Assembly: GCA_964517135.1 (NCBI GenBank)
Contig: CAZFBA010000003.1
Span: 140,863-204,862, forward strand
DNA length: 64,000 nt
Direction of reading: 5' to 3'
DNA from: CAZFBA01 sp964517135
Lineage (GTDB): Bacteria; Cyanobacteriota; Vampirovibrionia; JBFMGH01
Position 1 is the first letter of the stretch; each line of letters begins with the position of its first letter. The position numbers were made by a program, and so were the translations under genes. This document shows, in pieces, positions 37,138 to 44,090 of this stretch. Below the pieces are notes generated by a model. The model was not told the DNA's origin, did no database searches, and saw only the letters and a list, made by a program, of their open reading frames with translations.

Positions 37138-37611
37138 CTATGACTGTAGTTTTGAAAGAAAATTCTGTATTATCTCGGGGGCTAAGAAGTTTGTATTATA
37201 GCCTCCTTGCTGTTGTTGTTCTTGCTTTGCCTGCTGAATAGCTGCTAAGTCTCCTTGAAGAGATCCTGTTGGTTGCAGGCCCAGAGCCTGAAGCTGCTGT
37301 AATATTTCTGGCGGAGGTCCCGGAGGAGATCCTTTGCCCTTGCCCTGACCGGGTTTGCCATGTTCAGCTTCATAGCTTGCAACTTCTTCATCTGTTATGC
37401 CTTTTTCTTCAAACAGCTGTTGAAACGGATTTTCTCCATTTTTTAGTGCCTGCATAACTTCTTTTGGAGAGTTATAGCCCTGTTCTTGAAGATAAGCCTG
37501 CACTTCCTGCGAGCTTATTCCGTGTTCTTTAAATAAACTTGCGTATGGTGGTTCTTTTTTGGTGCCTTGTGGTGACATGCCACCATTGATAGCTTGAATA
37601 CCGTTTACCAT
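37138..37611 (-). CDS. Hypothetical Gln/Pro-rich protein with an internal repeat
   Basis: 157 aa from ATG at 37611, which has GGAGG six bases upstream; an earlier ATG at 37617 touches that site and is unlikely. No signal or membrane segment. Two similar helical units occur: LFKEHGISSQEVQAYLQEQG and LFEEKGITDEEVASYEAEHG, then a Gly/Lys/Pro linker (KPGQGKGKGSPPGPPPEILQ) and a Gln-rich stretch (QQAKQEQQQQGG). No family recognised. Possibly a structural or regulatory protein special to this lineage. Single-gene unit with its own terminator. Confidence 0.75.
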   Translation of the reverse strand: MVNGIQAINGGMSPQGTKKEPPYASLFKEHGISSQEVQAYLQEQGYNSPKEVMQALKNGENPFQQLFEEKGITDEEVASYEAEHGKPGQGKGKGSPPGPPPEILQQLQALGLQPTGSLQGDLAAIQQAKQEQQQQGGYNTNFLAPEIIQNFLSKLQS

Positions 37612-37928
37612 GAACATCCTCCAGTTGCCTGTCTACAAGATAAATAATGACAACTAATACCGCTTAAGGGCATCAGTACTACTAAGTGTGCTATTGAATC
37701 TATCTTATTTCTAATATAACAAACAATTCTCAGTAATGCCTGATTCTACAGCACTACTTTTTTTTCGGGGGGAAAAATTAAGTGATATTAGTAATTTTCA
37801 GCATTTATGTTTTGAAATGGTTGTAACAAAGCTTAAAAGAATTAACCTTGCTGAACCTGTATTTAAGGGTATTAACAATTCTTGCTATTTATAGTTTGTT
37901 ATTTCTGGCTATTCATCTGCTTTTTTAA

Positions 37929-38130
37929 CCCATTTAATTCATAAACTATTAATAAATTGACCTGAAACAGTTATAGAAATTGATGTTTAGCGAATACATA
38001 TTTTTAACAAAGTGTCAAAACATTGCAGGGAACAGAAGTTAGGGGGTCGGGTTTAAAAGTGCGGCAGCGCCACACTTTTAAACCCTCTAGAATAAATAGA
38101 CTATAAATTGATGAATAATGCGGGTTAATT
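37929..38130 (+). repeat. 202-bp dispersed element, copy 2 (MITE-like)
   Basis: Inverted relative to 28153-28354, gap-free, about 91% identical. Ends TTAACCC (37925-37931) and GGGTTAA (38122-38128). Internal hairpin arms GGGTTTAAAAGTG (38049-38061) and CACTTTTAAACCC (38073-38085) are fully conserved while the loop has changed. Confidence 0.8.
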
Positions 38131-38132
38131 CT

Positions 38133-38212
38133 GTTTTGTCTGGCTGAGCAAGCAAAACTATCCTGTAGTAAATTTAAAGCAGATATAGTTTACTTTAGTG
38201 TCTTGGTATAAC
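38133..38212 (+). repeat. Hairpin repeat, copy related to 47142-47220
   Basis: GTTTTG (38133-38138) and CAAAAC (38153-38158) arms, then CCTGTAGTAAATTTAAAGC and AGTTTACTTT. The same ordered blocks follow the stronger hairpin at 47136-47175. Confidence 0.6.
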
Positions 38213-38382
38213 TGTAATTATTAAAATAAGTAATATTCAAATCTCTCTGTATATTTAAATTCAAATAAGAATAAACCCTGAAAACTCCTTAACCATTTGA
38301 TACATACTGGACCTCTTCTCAATGTTACCCTAAAATAAATATGTTCATTATTCATATTAAGCAAAGACAGGTGACATAAGAT

Positions 38383-39198
38383 ATGTTTACACTTCCTCAA
38401 ATAAAAAAAGAGCTTTCCAGACGCTATAAACAGGATATTGCTCTTGATATTCTTGAGAATTACATTCATATCTGGAACATTGAACCGGCTATTAAAGATA
38501 AAATGCTTTATGACGAAAATTCATTGTACAAATTATCAAGAGGTATCAAGCTAACCAATGATGGATTCAACGAAAACGCTATCACAGATATTATTAATAC
38601 CCGAAAGAAAGAAAATGGCAAAACTAAAAAGACCATCGACGAATACGTTTATGAGAAAGTGGAAGAGGCGATAAATATACTCAGGGAAGAAGGCAATAAT
38701 AATGATGCAGAAAAGCTGAAGTCTGTATTAAAATCTAAAAACGAAGAGAAGCAAAGGAAAATTAACTATCAAACTAATCCTTCCAGGCCGGTCAGCAAAG
38801 AAATGCCTGCAACCAATGTAGTTAAGCTTAATAAAGAAAAGCCACATCAATATATAAGTAAAGATACTCAGGAAGATAAAAGCACCGCTGAAAGACCCTC
38901 AGGAGAAGCTAAAGAGAAGGTTAGTGACTCTGTTATCAATAAATTATCTGATAAAATTTCTGAAAAAGTGTCCTTTTCTGTAGTAGAATCATTGCTTGAC
39001 TATTTTAAAGCAGAAGAATTTCTTTACAGGCTGGGCTCTTTTGGATCTCTGAGAAGGGATAATGAAATATTATCAAAGCAAGTCGAAGAGCTTATTAAGG
39101 CAAATTCAATGCTGGAAGATAAACTCTTTGAACTAGAAGTTAAAAACAGAAACTATAAAAGAATCTGGAAAAATTTATACTTTAAAATGAATGGATAA
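38383..39198 (+). CDS. Hypothetical protein with MerR-like N-terminus and coiled-coil tail
   Basis: 271 aa. Residues about 1-75 (MFTLPQIKKELSRRYKQDIA, LYKLSRGIKLTNDGFNENAI) are compatible with a MerR-type winged helix, but this is weak. The middle (about 90-185) is charged and probably disordered. The end (about 190-265) is helical, with RRDNEILSKQVEELIKANSM and LEDKLFELEVKNRNYK forming a coiled coil. AGGTGAC precedes the ATG. It could be a DNA-binding or scaffolding protein. It ends at a good terminator, so it is a single-gene unit. Confidence 0.72.
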   Translation: MFTLPQIKKELSRRYKQDIALDILENYIHIWNIEPAIKDKMLYDENSLYKLSRGIKLTNDGFNENAITDIINTRKKENGKTKKTIDEYVYEKVEEAINILREEGNNNDAEKLKSVLKSKNEEKQRKINYQTNPSRPVSKEMPATNVVKLNKEKPHQYISKDTQEDKSTAERPSGEAKEKVSDSVINKLSDKISEKVSFSVVESLLDYFKAEEFLYRLGSFGSLRRDNEILSKQVEELIKANSMLEDKLFELEVKNRNYKRIWKNLYFKMNG

Positions 39199-39220
39199 AA
39201 GAGGTTAAGGTAAAGTGAGT

Positions 39221-39248
39221 GGGTGCTTTAATGCACCCTTTTATTTTT
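39221..39248 (+). terminator. Rho-independent terminator after the 38383 gene
   Basis: GGGTGC (39221-39226), loop, GCACCC (39233-39238), then TTTTATTTTT. Confidence 0.85.
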
Positions 39249-39332
39249 AAGGGACTAACATAGCCTGTTTTTGTAGAAATTTTTAAAAGATATTGCTTAA
39301 TTTTTTAGAGAAAAAGTCTTTATTTCAAGCTT

Positions 39333-40040
39333 TTATGGAGTGTTGTTATAGAGAAACTCTGCAATGCTAATATCTTCTGGTGTTGTAATCTTAAGATTTC
39401 TGTAATCACCTTCTACGACAACCGTATTAACACCGATGTTTTCAACCAGTGCGCAATCATCTGTTGAAGTATACCCTTCATTGATAGCTTTTTCGTGAGC
39501 TTCATAGATGAGGTCAAACTGAAAAGCCTGTGGGGTCTGAATAGCCCATAGGAGTTCTCTTTTGGGAGTACTGACAATAGTCTTAGAGAAAGGAGTATCA
39601 GCCTGTTTTATTGTATCTTTGGGTCTTATGCCCAGGGCAACAGCTTTATGCTTGACAGCTCCTTGAATACATTTATCAATCAATTTAGGATCCAGTAGTG
39701 GTCGGGCTCCATCATGAATGACTACATAAGAACAGCTGATATCATTTTGTTTAAGAAAGTCCAGTGCTTTTTTAACTGATTCCTGTCGTGTTTTGCCTCC
39801 AAAGACGATATTTTTAACTTTATCCAGGTCACTGGTTCTGACCATTTTAGCGACGGAGGTTTTGATGCTTTCTGAGATAACGAGAATAATAGAATGTATA
39901 AAAGCCGAGTCTTGAAATGCCTTAATAGCGTGCAGCAAAACAGGTTTGGTATCAATATTAGCTAATAACTTGTTCTGGCCAAATCTTTTGCTTGAACCTG
40001 CTGCCAGAATGATGCCTGTAGTTGCGTAGTTTTCTGTCAT
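39333..40040 (-). CDS. ispD: 2-C-methyl-D-erythritol 4-phosphate cytidylyltransferase
   Basis: About 235 aa. IspD joins CTP and methylerythritol phosphate in the MEP isoprenoid pathway. Motifs: ILAAGSSKRFGQNKLLA (nucleotide binding), VVIHDGARPLL, RPKDTIKQ, QTPQAFQF and STDDCALVE. The ATG at 40040 (MTENYATTG) has GCGGGA close upstream; a TTG at 40052, overlapping the thiL stop, is the alternative. It follows thiL with overlap or a few bases' gap, so they form an operon. Its usual neighbour ispF is not here. Confidence 0.96.
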   Translation of the reverse strand: MTENYATTGIILAAGSSKRFGQNKLLANIDTKPVLLHAIKAFQDSAFIHSIILVISESIKTSVAKMVRTSDLDKVKNIVFGGKTRQESVKKALDFLKQNDISCSYVVIHDGARPLLDPKLIDKCIQGAVKHKAVALGIRPKDTIKQADTPFSKTIVSTPKRELLWAIQTPQAFQFDLIYEAHEKAINEGYTSTDDCALVENIGVNTVVVEGDYRNLKITTPEDISIAEFLYNNTP

Positions 40041-40048
40041 AATCCCGC

Positions 40049-41053
40049 TCAAAAATGCTTGAAAGTAGCTTCTTCTTCTAATAAATACTCATCGAGTTCT
40101 ATAACAGTATTTTCTGAAATCAAGGAAATACTGCACTTTCCTTCGATTATGTCACCAATACAGGTAAATTGAAAGTCTGTGTTCTTATATAATACCTCAA
40201 GATCTTCTTCATTGCAGGTAAAAATTAATTCAAAATCCTCACCGCCGTATAGAGCAGCCTGGAAAGAGTTTACATTTAGAATTCTATGAATATCAAAGAG
40301 TTCTGGAGCTATTGGTATACGATCCATATAGATATTAAAGCGTTTTTCGCTTTTTGTTGATATCTGATAGAGGGCATCAGCGAGACCATCGCTGGTATCC
40401 ATCATGCAATATTCTTGGTAATCAGTATTGTTAAGGAAATATTGAGCTTCATGTATTCTTGGCCAGGGTTTAGTGTGTCTTGAAATTATATTATGTATTG
40501 TATCATTTTCTTGCAGATTTTTGGATCCTTGGAGCAGTAACAAGCCGGTGTAGCTGGCTCCGTAGTCACCAGTAGTAATTATTTTCTGGCCTATTTTAGC
40601 GAATTTGCGGCCTGTTTTCTTTTTTGTTTTGCCTGTAGCAGTTACTGTTACAACCAGTACATCACATCTGGTAAGGTCTCCTCCGACAATGTTAACTCCG
40701 AACTGTTCTGTGAGGTATATCATTCCGTTATAAAATTCTCTTACGAAGTCTATGTCTATATATTGAGGCATAGCGAGTGATACCAGCAGGTATTCACATA
40801 TTCCCCCGGAAGCTGCAATATCGCTCAGGTTCACAGCTGCGGCTTTATAGCCCAGCTCAAAAGGAGTATGGGTATTCAGTTTAAAGTGTGTATTTTCAAC
40901 GAGGGTATCACAAGTAAGTACGGTGCCGGTTTCGTTTATGACAGCAGTATCATCGCCGATGATATTTAGCTTGCTGTCTGCGATATCTTTTATCGCCTGT
41001 ATCAGCTCAAATTCTTTCATCTGGTTACTTTCGGAGTTAATAGCATTTTGCAT
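40049..41053 (-). CDS. thiL: Thiamine-monophosphate kinase
   Basis: 334 aa. ThiL phosphorylates thiamine monophosphate to the active cofactor TPP. Motifs: IGDDTAVI (metal binding), CDTLVENTHFKL, YKAAAVNLSDIAASGG, GGDLTRCD and MDTSDGLADALYQIS. The start is uncertain: ATG at 41053 or the internal ATG at 41020 (MKEFELIQ, where most ThiL proteins begin); neither has a strong ribosome site. It lies just upstream of ispD on the same strand. No other thiamine gene is in the window. Confidence 0.96.
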   Translation of the reverse strand: MQNAINSESNQMKEFELIQAIKDIADSKLNIIGDDTAVINETGTVLTCDTLVENTHFKLNTHTPFELGYKAAAVNLSDIAASGGICEYLLVSLAMPQYIDIDFVREFYNGMIYLTEQFGVNIVGGDLTRCDVLVVTVTATGKTKKKTGRKFAKIGQKIITTGDYGASYTGLLLLQGSKNLQENDTIHNIISRHTKPWPRIHEAQYFLNNTDYQEYCMMDTSDGLADALYQISTKSEKRFNIYMDRIPIAPELFDIHRILNVNSFQAALYGGEDFELIFTCNEEDLEVLYKNTDFQFTCIGDIIEGKCSISLISENTVIELDEYLLEEEATFKHF

Positions 41054-41191
41054 TCAACAAATAACTTTATTACATTGAAGATTTTATCAGTTAAGCGAAA
41101 AATATAAAAGAAGGTGGTTTAAAATGATATTTCTTTTCAGCCTATCAGTAGCCCTCCCGCCCACCCCAGGGGTTAGTTTTACAGGTAAATT

Positions 41192-41275
41192 GGTATAATA
41201 CCTCTGCAAACATGACTTCATACCAGCCTGAGCGTGTGAAGACTTGAGTGAGTGCAGGCAGCTGTCAGGGCAATT
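41192..41275 (-). repeat. Diverged ~85-bp intergenic repeat, copy 2
   Basis: Inverted copy of 22972-23054. Here the second conserved block (CCCGCCCACCCCAGGGGTTA) is only about 20 bases away, against about 85 in copy 1, so copy 1 carries extra sequence. Confidence 0.55.
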
Positions 41276-41284
41276 GAAAAAAAC

Positions 41285-41310
41285 GGCAAAAAAAAACGGC
41301 TTTTTGCCGT
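41285..41310 (-). terminator. Terminator of the 41378 gene
   Basis: On the minus strand: AACGGC (41310-41305), loop AAAAA, GCCGTT (41299-41294), then a run of T. Confidence 0.85.
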
Positions 41311-41377
41311 TAAATGAGCCACACAAGAGATTTGCAAGGTTTTATTAATTTTCTGAAACTGGAGAAAGTTAGTAAAA

Positions 41378-41707
41378 TTAAGCGAATGTTTTGAATGACA
41401 TATCGATGTTCTTGTCGATAACTTTTTGAACTGCTGATATTTCGGTTTGAAGAGCTTGTTGCTGAGTGTCAACCCTTCTTAACTGAAGTTCAAGAGCTTT
41501 GTCAATCTGCTGAAGAGCTTCTACTCTGGTTTGAAGAGTTGCTGCGTCCTGTGAATCGGGGTCTAAATTTGTTTGAGCGTTGAAAAGCATTCCGACGGCG
41601 TTGGCTATTTTAAGCCTTTCCTGGTTAATTCTTTGTCCTTGCATTTCAACATCTGATTTTCTGGCGGTTAAAACTAAGAATCTTGCTTGTGATGCTGCTA
41701 AACCCAT
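41378..41707 (-). CDS. Hypothetical helical protein, MGLAASQARFL family
   Basis: 109 aa, wholly helical and charged. It starts MGLAASQARFLVLTARKSDV; I associate openings of this type with a family of small proteins repeated in Melainabacteria and related lineages, with no known function. The Gln/Leu-rich second half (LQTRVEALQQIDKALELQLR) should form a coiled coil. No signal. A very good AAAAAGGAG precedes the ATG, and a strong terminator follows, so it is probably a well-expressed single gene. The family memory is not checked. Confidence 0.82.
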   Translation of the reverse strand: MGLAASQARFLVLTARKSDVEMQGQRINQERLKIANAVGMLFNAQTNLDPDSQDAATLQTRVEALQQIDKALELQLRRVDTQQQALQTEISAVQKVIDKNIDMSFKTFA

Positions 41708-42084
41708 ATCGTACTCCTTTTTATCTCTTGTGACTCAAATTTTTTGTATATCTTGCGTATATCTCTTGTATATATAAAAACAAGTTTTTTCTCCGAATTG
41801 CCTGATTTGCTTTAAATATGAAGAAACATTAAGATATCCGTTTTTGACTTTGATAAAAACCTTTTTGGGGCTAACCTCTCTAGAATAATGCTTCTAGCAA
41901 TACATTTGAAGGTCTTTCACTGGAATAGTGCTGACATTAGATTTTTTCCAAAAATACAAATAAATTTGTTCTTAAAGTAAGAAACCATGGCAAATCCTTA
42001 AAATACTCTTCCAGTAAGCATCTTAAGTGATATATACTTTTTGCATCTATTTTAGATTTTTCTTTATAAGTATAAAAAATTACA
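41708..42084. other. Intergenic region
   Basis: 377 AT-rich bases upstream of the 41378 gene. The promoter for that gene should be near its left end. A 75-residue minus-strand frame at 41937-42164 overlaps the neighbouring gene and has no ribosome site; I do not count it. Nothing else is seen. Confidence 0.55.
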
Positions 42085-43512
42085 TTATTTGTTGTTATCA
42101 GAGATAAGTTTATGTTCTGAGGATATTGAAGGTTTTTTAGCAGCGATCGTGACAATATAAGCAAGGATTACAGGCAATATACCCAGAAATACTCTGTCAG
42201 CACTGCTATAAAGGTGTAACAAAACTTCATGCGGGCTGATCAGGTAAACTGCAATAATAGCCGAGAAATTCAGCAGAAAAAGCCCGCCAAAAAAGGTTAG
42301 TTCCCTGTAGCATCTGCCTGTAATGCCTGCAATTAAAAAGATTGTAAATACATAATAGAGTAAACCCCAATTATTCAGGTTAAACATATTCTTCATAAAT
42401 AGAAAATCGACAATATCTGGTAATCTATTAAGGTTCTGAGCTGGCTCAAAAGCTACCAGGCCTGAAAGTGAGACGATATCATTAGTGATTCCTGCCAGTT
42501 TAACACTAAGAAGCCAGGGTAAATTTAACAAAATTGCTACAAGAAAGGCCACCAGAAGCGATTTTGCCCGTGTTTTAAATTGATCACAATACTTTAAACA
42601 AAAAACTGTCGAAATAATAAAAAGTGTCAGACTAAAGAGCATACCTTCATTTTTGGTCATTATCATTGCTGCAAATCCTGCTCCTGCTGGTATAAGGTAT
42701 TCAACCTGTACCTTTTCTGAAAAAAGATATTGATAAAGAAAATATAGTGCCAGCATATGATAAGTTGAAAGTACACCATCGGCATAAGCTCCCATAAAAT
42801 TAAGAGCTATAACTGGCATGGCAATAAATGATATTAGTAGAAGCCACGAAAGCAGGTTATTTATATGCTTTTTTGTAAAACTGTAAATAAGTATTGCATA
42901 GCTTATAAACGTCATACTAAAAAAGACCTGGGTTGTCTGAGGGCTAAAGACGCCTTTAAAACCTGCAATGACTGCCTGCACAAGAGGTACCAGCAAAGGA
43001 TAATCCATATGAATATAGCCCGAATGTCTTAAGAGGTCATAATCAAAAGCATTCAGGCTAATTAATTTGGCCTTTATACTCCATATCATCCAGGCATCCC
43101 AGGCCCATACAGGCTTTACATAGTTAAAGAAAACAATTTCAGCAAAAAAGACCACAACAACTATAAATAAAATATCTGTTATAAATCTGTGTTTAGTTTT
43201 CTCAGAAGTTCTTTCAGAGATAGAATGCCTCAATGATTCCAGTCTGGTAGCAATTTTGCCAGAAAGACCCAGAAAAACAAGCAAAGGAATAAGCAGGACA
43301 AATAATACGTTGATCTGTATACCTGCAAAGCTAATAAGCAAAAAGATAAGAGATATAAAGGATATTATCAGGCAGCCAGTGAGCCATGAAGAAGCAATAA
43401 TTACAGGCATTTCCAGCTTCTCAAGAAGGTTTTTGAAGAGAGCCAGCATTAAAAAACCTGTCAAACAGATAAGAAAAACAATCGATATCATAAATATAAA
43501 GTCATAGATCAT
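42085..43512 (-). CDS. Polytopic membrane glycosyltransferase-like protein
   Basis: 475 aa, ten or more membrane helices. The outer loop after helix 3 has VKPVWAWDAWMIWSIKAKLI and SGYIHMDYPLLVPLVQAVIA, a pattern typical of GT-C-type dolichyl- or undecaprenyl-phosphate-sugar transferases (ArnT/PMT-like). A second landmark is MTKNEGMLFSLTLF. It is the last gene of a tight group: its start overlaps the upstream gene by 4 bases (ATGA-type), and that gene overlaps mutS2 by 4. Its acceptor is unknown. Confidence 0.75.
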   Translation of the reverse strand: MIYDFIFMISIVFLICLTGFLMLALFKNLLEKLEMPVIIASSWLTGCLIISFISLIFLLISFAGIQINVLFVLLIPLLVFLGLSGKIATRLESLRHSISERTSEKTKHRFITDILFIVVVVFFAEIVFFNYVKPVWAWDAWMIWSIKAKLISLNAFDYDLLRHSGYIHMDYPLLVPLVQAVIAGFKGVFSPQTTQVFFSMTFISYAILIYSFTKKHINNLLSWLLLISFIAMPVIALNFMGAYADGVLSTYHMLALYFLYQYLFSEKVQVEYLIPAGAGFAAMIMTKNEGMLFSLTLFIISTVFCLKYCDQFKTRAKSLLVAFLVAILLNLPWLLSVKLAGITNDIVSLSGLVAFEPAQNLNRLPDIVDFLFMKNMFNLNNWGLLYYVFTIFLIAGITGRCYRELTFFGGLFLLNFSAIIAVYLISPHEVLLHLYSSADRVFLGILPVILAYIVTIAAKKPSISSEHKLISDNNK

Positions 43513-44090
43513 TTTTCTGGATCCTCAAGCTTCAATAAGATCAACTGATCAGATATTTTTTCCATATCTCTGATTCTATCGTGCGGTATTTCAATATTTA
43601 TACGGGGTTTATTACTCATATTCACTATTATAATGTAATTTGATTCTTCTGGCCCTGCTGCAATCTTTCGTGGAGCCAGATAATAGGATAATTGAAACTT
43701 AGTCATAACGTTTTCATAAGCACTATCCCAGGGTTCAGCAAAATAAAATGTTTCACCGGGTTTAATGGTTTTATCCAGCAACTGATAAAACCTGAAAATA
43801 TTTTCTGGTAAAAGTTTTTGCATGGCTTCAGCCTGAGATAGCCCTGTAAAACGCTGGTTTTCAAGAAACATTCTTTGCATAAAAACTGGCAAATAAACAG
43901 AATTTATTACTATTAAAGCTCCAAGAACAATAAAATTAAATTTATGTATCTTATCTTTATGCATCCTGTAGCAGTAAACCAGCAAAACAAATATTAACAG
44001 GGCAAATAAAATAACAAACAGGTTATATTCTACAGGTTTAAAGAGTAAAAAGACATCATTAACTGTTATATAAGAGTTACCGGAAGTCAT
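43509..44090 (-). CDS. Hypothetical membrane protein, partner of the glycosyltransferase
   Basis: 193 aa. Two hydrophobic helices (about residues 24-44 and 54-73) are followed by an outside domain of about 115 residues, ending PHDRIRDMEKISDQLILLKL. KFQLSYYLAPRKIAAGPEES resembles the SYxLxPR motif seen in soluble parts next to GT-C membrane proteins. It overlaps both neighbours by 4 bases, so it is translationally coupled to mutS2 and to the glycosyltransferase-like gene. The two are likely to act together in the membrane. Confidence 0.7.
   Translation of the reverse strand: MTSGNSYITVNDVFLLFKPVEYNLFVILFALLIFVLLVYCYRMHKDKIHKFNFIVLGALIVINSVYLPVFMQRMFLENQRFTGLSQAEAMQKLLPENIFRFYQLLDKTIKPGETFYFAEPWDSAYENVMTKFQLSYYLAPRKIAAGPEESNYIIIVNMSNKPRINIEIPHDRIRDMEKISDQLILLKLEDPEK

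Larger units (their letters stand above)
37612..38382. other. Intergenic region with mobile-like repeats
   Basis: 771 bases with no credible gene. It holds the second 202-bp element (37929-38130), immediately followed by a hairpin-repeat copy (38133-38212). The promoters for the divergent genes at 37611 and 38383 flank these. Confidence 0.65.
41054..41377. other. Intergenic region with repeat and terminator
   Basis: 324 bases. It holds a diverged repeat copy (41192-41275, with a second block near 41140-41175) and the terminator of the 41378 gene (41285-41310). No gene is seen. Confidence 0.6.

Noticed and set aside
37925..38130. Integron attC site
   Set aside because: GTTAA-type ends recall attC cores, but the element is too long, its hairpin is off-centre, and no integrase or cassette is nearby.
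41937..42164. 75-residue minus-strand frame
   Set aside because: Overlaps the end of the 42085 gene, has no ribosome site and ends in a biased tail.
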